DNA of 64,000 nucleotides from Solobacterium sp. UBA1761. GTDB lineage: Bacteria > Bacillota_I > Bacilli_A > Erysipelotrichales > Erysipelotrichaceae. This document shows positions 16,130-24,154 of the stretch, in pieces (the first letter of the stretch is position 1; each line of letters opens with the position of its first letter). The notes beneath the pieces are model-generated. The model did not search any database and was not told where the DNA came from. It worked only from the letters and a program-made list of their open reading frames with translations. The DNA lies in the NCBI GenBank assembly GCA_002315565.1, contig DCHD01000042.1:64575-128574 (forward strand), in the 5' to 3' direction. The position numbers and the translations under genes were made by a program.

Positions 16130-17986
16130 ATGAAAAAGATTGTTAAATTTATCAGAAATAACATATATACCGACATTGTAATAATGTTTGTTGCTGCTGT
16201 TCTGGCGGACGTTTCTGTCAGACTGAATGTCGAATTCGGCATGTCAGGAATGCCTTTCCTGTTTGATTTTGCTGTGCTTTCAGGAATTTCTTTAATTCTG
16301 ATTCTGTTTAATAGAAAAGTAAGAAATATTATTGAACTTGTTATCGTCATTGTTACGGCGGCTTATTGCTTCTCAATGACCATGCATTATGAGTTCTTTG
16401 ACACATTCTTTACTTTGAAAAAACTGACTGTTGCCAGCGAACTGGTAAGTGTTTTACCGGAAGTGCCAACAAAACTGCACATAAAACAATTGCTTTTTGT
16501 TCTTCCAATCGTAATGATGACAGCCTGTGTTGTTATTGACAAAAGACACGAAGAGACTGTTAAAAGAAGGAAACTTTTTGTTGTAATGATGACAGTTGTT
16601 TTATCTGCAAGTTTATCACTCATCTATGTAAAACTTAAATCACAGAAAGGTGACTGGAACTCAGATAAGTATCTTCTTAAGAACTGTCAGAATAAGAACC
16701 GTTATTTTTCACGTTTTGGTGTATATACCTATGCTGTATATGATATAAAGAACATCATTGAAAAAGACCCTGCTGCTCAACTGTCTGATGAAGAGTATCA
16801 GGAACTTGAACAGTTTGTTGAAAATCATAACGATTCATGTGACAACGATATGACAGGAATCTATGAAGGAAAGAACCTGGTGCTTGTTCTTGCTGAATCA
16901 TTCAGTAAATATGCAATAAGTGAAGAACTGACACCAACGTTATATAATATTGCTTCAAATGCAACAAACTTTGATAATTACTATGCACCTTTGTATCTTT
17001 CAGCTACAGGTGACAGTGAAAATATCTCTCAGACAAGTATGTTTCCTTCGGTAGATTATGGAACAACTTCATATACTTTCTATGACAACAGCTTCCCATA
17101 TTCATTGGCCAACCTGTTTAAAGAAAAAGGTTATGAACCAAACAGTTATCATTCATATGTCACTAACTTCTATAATCGTGAGTTGTTCCACGAATCGCTG
17201 GGATTTAATACCTTCTATGACATAGATAAACTAGGTATGGAGTTTGGAGAATATTATCAGCACGGCATCAACTGGCCATATGATGAAGAACTTTTCAGAT
17301 CAGTTGTAGGTCATACGAATACTGATGGCACATTCTATGACTTTGTCATAACGACAAGTGGACATATGCCATATGACAAGAGCAGAGATGAGTTCTATGG
17401 CAATCTGAAACTCATTGAAAACAGCTCATATGCAGATCTTGATCTGGAGGCAAAATGTTATCTGGCAGCTCAGATGAATTTTGATAAGGGTATGGAAGCA
17501 CTGCTTGAAGAACTTGATAACAGAGGTGTGCTTGAAGATACAATTATTGTTATTTTTGGTGATCATTATCCATATGGAATTGAAGGCGAAGAATCATATA
17601 AAGAAGTAATCGGTGAGACCGGATATAAAAAATACAAAGCCCCTTTTATCATCTATGACCCATCCAATCCTGAATATCAGGTAATTGATACTTTATGTTC
17701 TACATTTGATATTTATCCAACAATCTGCAATCTTTTTAATCTCGATAATTCCAAGGCATTCATGGTTGGTAAAGATGCATTTGAAGAAGATGGACACACA
17801 GTATACTTTATGGACAGAAGCATTCTTACAGATGATTTCTACTATGAAGCTATTGAAGGAAGTGTAGAAGTGCTTTCTGAGCATTATGAAGATGAAGATT
17901 TCAGTGAAGCTTTCAAAGAAGCAGAGGATATGTTTAAATACGGTCAGGAAATACTTACAAGCAACTATTTTGGCAAAGACGAATGA
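16130..17986 (+). CDS. LtaS-like phosphoglycerol transferase (sulfatase/alkaline phosphatase superfamily)
   Basis: A 618-residue protein (longer start at 16109 possible). About five membrane helices fill the first 165 residues, then an extracellular sulfatase-fold domain. In numbering from 16130, the metal and catalytic residues of lipoteichoic acid synthases can be matched: Glu256 in LVLAESF, the nucleophile Thr293 in LSATGDSE, His412 in TTSGHMPYD, and Asp478-His479 in IVIFGDHYPYG. Such enzymes polymerise or transfer glycerol phosphate from phosphatidylglycerol to a glycan or lipid anchor. The next gene is a GDPD-like lipoprotein that overlaps its stop, which would fit making and trimming a glycerophosphate polymer. 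Whether it is the main LTA synthase or a modifying enzyme of this locus is unknown. Confidence 0.85.
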   Translation: MKKIVKFIRNNIYTDIVIMFVAAVLADVSVRLNVEFGMSGMPFLFDFAVLSGISLILILFNRKVRNIIELVIVIVTAAYCFSMTMHYEFFDTFFTLKKLTVASELVSVLPEVPTKLHIKQLLFVLPIVMMTACVVIDKRHEETVKRRKLFVVMMTVVLSASLSLIYVKLKSQKGDWNSDKYLLKNCQNKNRYFSRFGVYTYAVYDIKNIIEKDPAAQLSDEEYQELEQFVENHNDSCDNDMTGIYEGKNLVLVLAESFSKYAISEELTPTLYNIASNATNFDNYYAPLYLSATGDSENISQTSMFPSVDYGTTSYTFYDNSFPYSLANLFKEKGYEPNSYHSYVTNFYNRELFHESLGFNTFYDIDKLGMEFGEYYQHGINWPYDEELFRSVVGHTNTDGTFYDFVITTSGHMPYDKSRDEFYGNLKLIENSSYADLDLEAKCYLAAQMNFDKGMEALLEELDNRGVLEDTIIVIFGDHYPYGIEGEESYKEVIGETGYKKYKAPFIIYDPSNPEYQVIDTLCSTFDIYPTICNLFNLDNSKAFMVGKDAFEEDGHTVYFMDRSILTDDFYYEAIEGSVEVLSEHYEDEDFSEAFKEAEDMFKYGQEILTSNYFGKDE

Positions 17987-18894
17987 AAAAACTGATTACA
18001 TCATTACTAGTGCTGATTATGTGTACAGCCTGCATCTCTCAGGATGGTGTCAACAAAGATGACTTCAAGAATCAGGGAAAACTGAAGTATCCGTGGTATG
18101 ACAATTATTTTGTAGTGGCTCATGCATTTGGAGGAATCGATGGTTACGACTATACAAATACTTATGAAGCACTTGTAGAAAACTACAACAAAGGCACCAG
18201 AGTATTTGAGATAGATCTTTCACATACCAGTGATGGTGAACTGGTTTTGCTTCATGAGTGGAAACAGTACCATGAAGTATTTGGTTTGGGTGAAAATGAA
18301 GGATGGAAAAAAGAAAGTTCCGAGTATTTCCTTAATACAAAAATATATGATAATTACAGCACTATGACTTTTGATTATCTGTTGAAGATAATGAATAGAG
18401 TGCCTGACTTTTATATCGTAATAGATAGCAAAACCTTTACAGTTGATGAAACAAAAGAAATGTACGACGAAATAGTAAGTCGTGTGAACAGTGTCAACAG
18501 CAAGCTTATTAAAAGAATAATTCCTCAGGCTTACAGTGAGGATATTTATGACGTTTTGACAGAATATGATTTTCCAGATGTAATACTGACTTTATATGCC
18601 ATGTATGCAGATTCAGATGGAGAGAAGATATACAACATTGTCGAGTCAAGAAAGATAAAAAACGTAGTGATGCATATGGATGACAGTTGGGCTGTAAGAG
18701 TAATTGAAGATGTACGCGATTACGCTTCTTATAGTACTACGTGGACTAACGATGATTTCAATATCTATATCCATACTATCAACGATTTTGATAAGGTGGA
18801 TTATATCGTATACGAAGAAGGTTTCAGTGGTATATATTCTGATTTCATTTCTGAAACGGAGTATCTTGAACATTTCAGAAACAACAACCAGTAA
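17983..18894 (+). CDS. GDPD-like phosphodiesterase lipoprotein
   Basis: A 303-residue lipoprotein with a signal peptide and lipobox-like MCTAC (lipidated Cys at 17). The PLC-like phosphodiesterase fold is indicated by VVAHAFGG at 44-51, then YTNTYEAL, and the metal-binding block FEIDLSHTSDGELVLLHEW, the equivalents of HRG, ENT and E-x-D...H in glycerophosphodiester phosphodiesterases. The HRG motif is changed to HAF, so it is a divergent member. It overlaps the LtaS-like gene by 4 bp. It may cleave glycerophosphodiester bonds in a teichoic-acid-like polymer or lipid at the outer membrane surface. Substrate is inferred from the neighbours. Confidence 0.78.
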   Translation: MKKLITSLLVLIMCTACISQDGVNKDDFKNQGKLKYPWYDNYFVVAHAFGGIDGYDYTNTYEALVENYNKGTRVFEIDLSHTSDGELVLLHEWKQYHEVFGLGENEGWKKESSEYFLNTKIYDNYSTMTFDYLLKIMNRVPDFYIVIDSKTFTVDETKEMYDEIVSRVNSVNSKLIKRIIPQAYSEDIYDVLTEYDFPDVILTLYAMYADSDGEKIYNIVESRKIKNVVMHMDDSWAVRVIEDVRDYASYSTTWTNDDFNIYIHTINDFDKVDYIVYEEGFSGIYSDFISETEYLEHFRNNNQ

Positions 18895-18903
18895 GGGAGT
18901 TTT

Positions 18904-19248
18904 ATGAGCAAACCATTAGATTATTTAAAACTGCAGCTTGTTGTTGCAATATATGCTTCTGTATCCATAGTTGCAAAATTGGCATCTGGAGAAAGTTTTC
19001 TTTCATTCAGATTTTGTCTTTTCTATGGTTTAGAAATTCTGTTTCTTTTTGTTTATGCCATATTCTGGCAACAGATACTTAAACGTTTCCCTTTGAATGT
19101 TGCATATCTAAGTAAGGCAACTACTATTATCTGGGGTATTGTAATCGGATATTTTGTATTCAACGAGGCTGTTTCTTTGACCAATATTATCGGTTCTGTA
19201 ATTATTGTTGCAGGCATAATCCTTGTGGTTAGTGGAGAAAATCGATGA
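18904..19248 (+). CDS. EmrE-like small membrane protein, subunit 1 of a putative ArnE/ArnF-type flippase
   Basis: A 114-residue protein with four membrane helices of the small multidrug resistance/EamA half-type. The conserved helix-3 to 4 segment reads LSKATTIIWGIVIGYFVF, then NIIGSVIIVAGIILVV. The gene has a clear GGGAG ribosome binding site and overlaps the next gene, which encodes a similar small protein. Paired EmrE-like proteins (ArnE/ArnF, also in GtrA-like roles) flip undecaprenyl-phosphate-linked sugars. A GtrB/ArnC-like sugar synthase lies nearby at 20647-21576, supporting this. Simple drug export is the main alternative. Confidence 0.75.
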   Translation: MSKPLDYLKLQLVVAIYASVSIVAKLASGESFLSFRFCLFYGLEILFLFVYAIFWQQILKRFPLNVAYLSKATTIIWGIVIGYFVFNEAVSLTNIIGSVIIVAGIILVVSGENR

Positions 19249-19586
19249 TCAAGTATGTAATTATGAAAGTGCTCGGTGTTGCGGTTGCTGCAACATCACA
19301 GATATTATTAAAAAAATCTGCCGGAATGGAACACAAGAGCAGAATTTATGAATATCTAAACATCTATGTAATATTTGGTTACGGGCTATTGGTTTTAAGC
19401 ACCCTGTTTTCTATATTTGCTTTAAAGGGAATTACATTGGCTCTTTCAATGGTAATCGAGTCTTTGAATTATATTCTTATTCCTATTGCCAGCAAGCTGT
19501 TTCTGAATGAAAAGATGAATCAGAAACAGTACATCGGTATGATGGTAATTGTCGTTGGAGCAATCGTATTCAACATTAATCTGTAA
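19245..19586 (+). CDS. EmrE-like small membrane protein, subunit 2 of a putative ArnE/ArnF-type flippase
   Basis: A 113-residue four-helix protein related to its partner upstream. The N-terminus has the SMR-like stretch VAVAATSQILLKKSAG (the first helix with lysines after it) and the last helices read YIGMMVIVVGAIVFNI. The ATG overlaps the TGA of the first subunit, so the two are made together, as expected for a heterodimer. Its stop is directly followed by the stop of the convergent ATP-grasp gene, with no spacer. Confidence 0.75.
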   Translation: MIKYVIMKVLGVAVAATSQILLKKSAGMEHKSRIYEYLNIYVIFGYGLLVLSTLFSIFALKGITLALSMVIESLNYILIPIASKLFLNEKMNQKQYIGMMVIVVGAIVFNINL

Positions 19587-20660
19587 TCAGTAAATATAGT
19601 AACCGTGTCTGCTGGTACTGTCACTGACTGAGTTATTGAAATCCATATCTTTTATGGATTTTTTTATGATTTTATGGTTATTCATTTCCTCAATATCTTT
19701 TTCATTAAAAATGAAACGGATATGGCTTTCTTTCTGATGAGCAGATTTTGTATAGTCAGGTTCTTTTCCGCTTGCTGTATCGATGACCATTTTCAGAAAG
19801 TCGTAGCCGGTTGATAAAGGAACAAGATCAGAGCCGATGCAGTCTCCACCCATTCTGGCACCCGTTTCTATAACCCATAACTCATTTTTGTCATCAACTC
19901 TGAATTCAGTGTGTCCCGCACCATATTCAATATGTAAAGAGTCGAGTACTCTACAGATAATGTTTTCATCGATACTGATATCAGCAGGTTCATCATGTCC
20001 TGTTTCAATAAAGTGTGGTGCTCCTGTTGTATGCTTTTCAGTTAATGATAAAATAGTGTGCTTTCCATTAAAAGATATTGTTTCACAACTGTATTCTTTT
20101 CCTTCAATATATTCTTCAATAATGCAGGCTTTCTCAAATGAAAGCTCTTTTGAACTTTCAAAACATTCACAAAGCTCTTCATAATTATTGACTTTATAGA
20201 TACCTCTACTGCCTGAACGGTCTGTTGGTTTAACGATTAAAGGATAGCGGAAAGATTCAAGTTCAGCTCTTGTTGGTAGTGTAAAAGACTTCATGAATTG
20301 AGGACACAGAATCCCGTTACTTCTGAAGGCTTTTCTCATTTCGTATTTATTGCATGCCAAAACATCTGTTATCTCTTTGTTACATCTGATATTGAGCTTT
20401 CTTAGCACATAATTTACTGTCAGTTGTGTAATATCTGATCCGATAGACACACAGCTTTTTATTCCTTTGGAAACGATATCCTGATAGATGGTTTCTTTTT
20501 CAACAACGCTTATCGGTACAAAAAAATCAGCGATCTTTTCACCGACATCGCCGCACCTCCAGGCATATACATAAGTTGTATATCCTAGCTCCTTGCACTT
20601 TTCAATAAGCGGTACCTGAAATTCCGAAGCACCGATTATTGCAATTTTATTTTCTGTCAT
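19587..20660 (-). CDS. ATP-grasp family carboxylate-amine ligase
   Basis: A 357-residue cytosolic enzyme. Residues 1-100 form a pre-ATP-grasp domain (IAIIGASEFQVPLIEKCKELG). The ATP-grasp core follows, with LIVKPTDRSGSRGIYKV for ATP binding, IIEEYIEGKEYSCETI, and the metal-binding block LWVIETGARMGGDCIG. Such enzymes join a carboxylate to an amine through an acyl phosphate. Its ATG lies within the 3-prime end of the GtrB-like gene upstream, so it is in the same minus-strand operon. It could add an amino acid to a sugar or a lipid-linked intermediate; the true substrate is unknown. A distantly related enzyme is at 32739. Confidence 0.83.
   Translation of the reverse strand: MTENKIAIIGASEFQVPLIEKCKELGYTTYVYAWRCGDVGEKIADFFVPISVVEKETIYQDIVSKGIKSCVSIGSDITQLTVNYVLRKLNIRCNKEITDVLACNKYEMRKAFRSNGILCPQFMKSFTLPTRAELESFRYPLIVKPTDRSGSRGIYKVNNYEELCECFESSKELSFEKACIIEEYIEGKEYSCETISFNGKHTILSLTEKHTTGAPHFIETGHDEPADISIDENIICRVLDSLHIEYGAGHTEFRVDDKNELWVIETGARMGGDCIGSDLVPLSTGYDFLKMVIDTASGKEPDYTKSAHQKESHIRFIFNEKDIEEMNNHKIIKKSIKDMDFNNSVSDSTSRHGYYIY
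19639..19665 (+). terminator. Candidate intrinsic terminator inside the convergent gene
   Basis: A 9-bp perfect stem (AAATCCATA at 19639-19647, TATGGATTT at 19653-19661) with a 5-nt loop and seven T's at 19659-19665 lies about 55 nt after the stop at 19586, within the 3-prime coding end of the opposite-strand gene. The stem is AT-rich, so it may be weak. Confidence 0.5.
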
Positions 20661-21576
20661 TTTTAATTTCCTGAATTATATATTCAGGTCTTCCTTTTGT
20701 TTCGTTGAAGATGTTGCCGACATAGATGCCAACACCGCCGATACTTGCCATCATGAATCCGCCCATCAGGAAAATAGAAGCAATTATACTTGTCCATCCT
20801 TCAGGCGCTCCCTGTCCGACAATAAAAAGGACAACCTGTATAAGAAGATACAGAAAAGCGATAATCGCAATAACGATTCCAAACTTTGCCAAAAGTTTCA
20901 GCGGCTTGTTGGACTGCGATGTCAGCATATCAATCGCAAGATTGATTTTCTTTGAGAAAGAATATGATGATCTACCTTCTTCTCTTTCGTCTCCTTCAAT
21001 TTCCAATGTGCTTGTTTTATATCCCATCCATGAAAGAACGTTTATATAAGAACGGTTACTTTCCTTGATTGAATTATATTTATCAACAACTCTTCTTGTA
21101 GCAATTGAGAAATTGCCGATTTCAGGATCGTAGTATCCTTCAACAAGCGAGTTGTATACTTTATAGAAATTTCTTGAAAGGAACATGGTCAATGGAGAAT
21201 CTTTTCTGTCTTTGCGTTTAACAAAAACAATGTCATATCCCTTTTTGATTTCATCAAATAAATCAGTTATCGCTTCAGGTCTATCCTGCAGATCGCAGTC
21301 CATCAGAATTACATATTCACCTGAACTGTATTCCATTCCGGCATTCGTGGAATGAATCTGACCGAAGTTTCTTGACAGATTGATGCCTACAACTTTCTTA
21401 TCTGTAGCACAAAGCTTTTCAATCTCTTCCCATGAATTTTTTGGGCAGCCATCATTAACAAGGATGATTTCATAATCATCTGTGATTTTCTTTAATGTTT
21501 TTGTAAGTCTTTCATGTAATGGTTTTAAAGCACCAGGACAGCCATATACAGGAATGACAACTGATATTTTCAACAT
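20647..21576 (-). CDS. GtrB/ArnC-like polyprenyl-phosphate sugar synthase
   Basis: A 309-residue family 2 transferase. The GT-A domain carries IILVNDG at 37-43 and LMDCDLQDRP at 91-100; two membrane helices at about 228-255 and 262-290 are the usual C-terminal anchor. It probably charges undecaprenyl phosphate with a sugar on the cytoplasmic side. It is transcribed divergently from kdsB and overlaps the ATP-grasp gene. The EmrE-like pair at 18904-19586 on the other strand could flip its product. ArnC-like function on Ara4N is not implied; the sugar is unknown. Confidence 0.87.
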   Translation of the reverse strand: MLKISVVIPVYGCPGALKPLHERLTKTLKKITDDYEIILVNDGCPKNSWEEIEKLCATDKKVVGINLSRNFGQIHSTNAGMEYSSGEYVILMDCDLQDRPEAITDLFDEIKKGYDIVFVKRKDRKDSPLTMFLSRNFYKVYNSLVEGYYDPEIGNFSIATRRVVDKYNSIKESNRSYINVLSWMGYKTSTLEIEGDEREEGRSSYSFSKKINLAIDMLTSQSNKPLKLLAKFGIVIAIIAFLYLLIQVVLFIVGQGAPEGWTSIIASIFLMGGFMMASIGGVGIYVGNIFNETKGRPEYIIQEIKNDRK

Positions 21577-21625
21577 AATATAAGTTTAAAACATTTTCAG
21601 CCATTAAATAAAGAATAGTGATAAA

Positions 21626-21651
21626 TGATACAATTATTTAGTAAGAGAGGG
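21626..21651 (+). promoter_or_regulatory. Promoter and ribosome binding site of the Kdo operon
   Basis: TGATACAAT at 21626-21634 is an extended -10 element. AGAGAGGG at 21644-21651 is a purine-rich ribosome binding site 10 nt before the ATG at 21662. The predicted leader is about 20 nt. No convincing -35 is present. Confidence 0.45.
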
Positions 21652-21661
21652 CTTTTTTGTT

Positions 21662-22399
21662 ATGAAAATTATTGCGATTATTCCTTCTAGATATGGATCA
21701 ACACGTTTCCCAGGTAAACCACTGGCTTTAATATGTGGAAAGCCAATGATTGAATGGGTATACAACAATGTTAAAAAAGTAAAAAGAATTGACGATGTAT
21801 ATGTTGCTACAGATGATGAAAGGATCTATGACTGTGTAACAGGTTTTGGTGGTAAAGCACTTATGACATCTGATAAGCATACCTGTGGTACAGACAGACT
21901 TGCTGAATGTGCAGAAATCCTCAAACTTGATGATGAAGATATTGTTTTGAATATCCAGGGTGACGAGCCAACAATCAGAGAAGAGATGATCAATGACCTG
22001 ATTGCCACTTTCGATGATCCTGAAGTATATATGGGCACATTAAAGAAAGAAATCACTGAAGAAGGCGAAATTGAAAATCCTAATGTTGTTAAGGTTATCA
22101 ATGACTTGAATGGCAATGCTATTTATTTTTCAAGATACACAATCCCTTATGTAAGAGATGAAAAGAACAAGGCACTTGTTAAACACTATAAGCACATTGG
22201 TGCTTATGGCTATAAGAAGTGGTTCTTAATGAAATATTCCAATACTCCTAAATCAGGACTCGAAATCAGCGAATCACTTGAACAGCTAAGAGTTCTTGAG
22301 AATGGCTACAAGATTAAAGTAAATGAGACTAAATATCAGACTGTCGGTGTAGATACACCTGAACAGATTGCTGAAGTTGAAAAACTTATAAAGGGTTAA
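21662..22399 (+). CDS. kdsB: CMP-Kdo synthetase (3-deoxy-manno-octulosonate cytidylyltransferase)
   Basis: A 245-residue enzyme that activates Kdo with CTP to CMP-Kdo. The family signatures are complete: IIPSRYGSTRFPGKPL at 6-21 (CTP binding), ATDDERI at 49-55, HTCGTDR at 73-79, NIQGDEP at 97-103 with metal-binding Asp101, and GVDTPEQI at 229-236 with Asp231. The pattern is that of KdsB rather than the sialic acid enzyme NeuA. It leads an operon with kdsA and kdsD, spaced by 2 and 9 bp. Length is normal for the family. Confidence 0.95.
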   Translation: MKIIAIIPSRYGSTRFPGKPLALICGKPMIEWVYNNVKKVKRIDDVYVATDDERIYDCVTGFGGKALMTSDKHTCGTDRLAECAEILKLDDEDIVLNIQGDEPTIREEMINDLIATFDDPEVYMGTLKKEITEEGEIENPNVVKVINDLNGNAIYFSRYTIPYVRDEKNKALVKHYKHIGAYGYKKWFLMKYSNTPKSGLEISESLEQLRVLENGYKIKVNETKYQTVGVDTPEQIAEVEKLIKG

Positions 22400-22401
22400 T
22401 T

Positions 22402-23178
22402 ATGGCAAAATTCACATTGATTGCAGGACCATGTGTAATTGAATCAGAAGAATTATGCATGCAGGTTGCAAAAGAAGTTAAAAAGATTGCAGAAGAACTT
22501 GACTTAGATTATTACTTCAAAGCTTCATATGACAAGGCCAACAGAACCAGTATCAACGGTTACAGAGGTCATGGTATGGAAGAAGGTCTGGCGATTTTAA
22601 AAAGAGTCAAAGAAGAAGTAGGTGTAAAGATTGCTACTGACGTACATGAATCATGGCAGGTAGAAAAGGTTGCTGAAGTTGCTGATATCATCCAGATTCC
22701 TGCTTTCTTGTGCCGTCAGACAGATTTATTAGTGGCTGCTGGCAAAACAGGAAAGATTGTCAACATCAAGAAAGGCCAGTTCCTTGCTCCATGGGATATG
22801 AAGAATGTCGTCAAGAAGGTTGAAGAAACCGGTAACAACAATATCTTTGTCTGTGAAAGAGGAACATCATTCGGTTACAATACGCTGGTTGTTGATATGA
22901 CTGGAATATGTGAAATGAAGAAACTTGGCTATCCGGTTGTTATGGATGCCACTCATTCTGTACAGAAACCAGGCGGCAAAGGAAATGCAACCGGTGGAAA
23001 CAGAGAATATGTAGAACCACTGGCTAAGGCTGCTGTTGCAGCTGGTGCAGATGCTTTATTCTTTGAAGTTCATCCAGATCCAGACAACGCTTTGTCTGAT
23101 GGACCAAATATGGTTAAACTTGATGAATTCAAAGAACTGTTAAAAAGAGTTATTAAAGTGTACGACGCAGTACATTAG
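22402..23178 (+). CDS. kdsA: Kdo-8-phosphate synthase, metal-dependent type
   Basis: A 258-residue TIM-barrel enzyme that condenses phosphoenolpyruvate with arabinose 5-phosphate. LIAGPCVIES at 6-15, KASYDKANRTS at 40-50, APWDMKN at 129-135 and DATHSVQKPGG at 182-192 are typical. The four residues that bind the metal in the Aquifex aeolicus enzyme are all present at the same numbers: Cys11, His185, Glu222 and Asp233. This places it in the metal-dependent class, unlike E. coli KdsA which has Asn in place of the Cys. It sits 2 bp after kdsB and 9 bp before kdsD. Confidence 0.96.
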   Translation: MAKFTLIAGPCVIESEELCMQVAKEVKKIAEELDLDYYFKASYDKANRTSINGYRGHGMEEGLAILKRVKEEVGVKIATDVHESWQVEKVAEVADIIQIPAFLCRQTDLLVAAGKTGKIVNIKKGQFLAPWDMKNVVKKVEETGNNNIFVCERGTSFGYNTLVVDMTGICEMKKLGYPVVMDATHSVQKPGGKGNATGGNREYVEPLAKAAVAAGADALFFEVHPDPDNALSDGPNMVKLDEFKELLKRVIKVYDAVH

Positions 23179-23187
23179 AGGTGTAAA

Positions 23188-24153
23188 ATGGACAAACTTA
23201 AAGAAGGCAAAAGTGTCTTTGACATCGAAATAGAAGCATTAAAGAAAACCAGAGATGCTCTTGATGAAACATTCGTAGAAGTCCTTGATACAGTGACAAA
23301 CTGTAAGGGTAAAGTTATCATCACTGGTATGGGAAAGCCTGGACATATTGCAACCAAAATGGCTGCTACTTTTGCATCTTTAGGTGTACAGTCTTTCTTC
23401 CTTCATCCTGCAGAAGCCATGCATGGCGATCTGGGTATGATTGGTGAAGATGATGTTGTCATTATGATTTCCTATTCTGGCGAATCAGATGAAATCATTC
23501 ACATTATTCCAAACATCAAGATTATCGGTGCTACCATCATCGGTATAACAGGCAATGAAAATTCGACTTTAGCCAAGTCATCTGATATCTGTCAGGTACT
23601 TCCTAAATTTGATGAAGCATGTCATCTTGGTTTAGCTCCTACATCAAGCACTACTGTTGAACTGGTATATGGTGATGCTCTAGCTGTATGTGCAAGCACA
23701 ATCAAAGGATTTAAAGATTCAGATTTTGGCAGATATCATCCAGCCGGATCTTTAGGTAAGAAACTGATTCTTAAGGTTTCTGATCTCATGTCAACAGGCG
23801 AAGAGATGCCTTCTGTAAATGTCAATGCATCACTTATTGCAGCAATCGGCGAAATGACCAAGAAAGGTCTTGGTGTAGTTGCAATTGTTGACGATGATAA
23901 TAAACTTGCCGGTATTCTTACTGATGGTGATTTAAGAAGAATTATTGAAAAGCATGTTGATATCTACAATGAAAATGTATCAGAAGTTATGATAGCCAAT
24001 CCAAAACGTACAAAAGCAGACAGACTGGCTGCCGATGCCCTTAAATTCATTAAAGAAAAGAGCATTAACAATATGCCGGTAGTAGATGACGAAGACAGAC
24101 TTATCGGCGTCATCACATGGCAGCAGATTGTTAAAGCAGGTATTGTAATCTAG
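23188..24153 (+). CDS. kdsD: D-arabinose 5-phosphate isomerase
   Basis: A 321-residue enzyme that makes arabinose 5-phosphate from ribulose 5-phosphate for KdsA. The sugar isomerase (SIS) domain covers about 35-195, with GMGKPGHIA at 47-55, HPAEAMHGDLG at 73-83 and the phosphate loop SYSGES at 95-100; two CBS domains follow at about 205-320. This is the KdsD/KpsF/GutQ layout at full length. The CBS pair suggests control by a nucleotide such as CMP-Kdo (inference). A clear GAGGTG ribosome binding site precedes the ATG. Confidence 0.95.
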   Translation: MDKLKEGKSVFDIEIEALKKTRDALDETFVEVLDTVTNCKGKVIITGMGKPGHIATKMAATFASLGVQSFFLHPAEAMHGDLGMIGEDDVVIMISYSGESDEIIHIIPNIKIIGATIIGITGNENSTLAKSSDICQVLPKFDEACHLGLAPTSSTTVELVYGDALAVCASTIKGFKDSDFGRYHPAGSLGKKLILKVSDLMSTGEEMPSVNVNASLIAAIGEMTKKGLGVVAIVDDDNKLAGILTDGDLRRIIEKHVDIYNENVSEVMIANPKRTKADRLAADALKFIKEKSINNMPVVDDEDRLIGVITWQQIVKAGIVI

Positions 24154-24154
24154 C

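Noticed and set aside
21662..22399. Sialic acid cytidylyltransferase (NeuA) as identity of the CMP-sugar synthetase
   Set aside because: The motifs IPSRYGSTRFPGKPL and NIQGDEP and the neighbours kdsA, kdsD and kdsC fit KdsB; no NeuB-like gene is seen.
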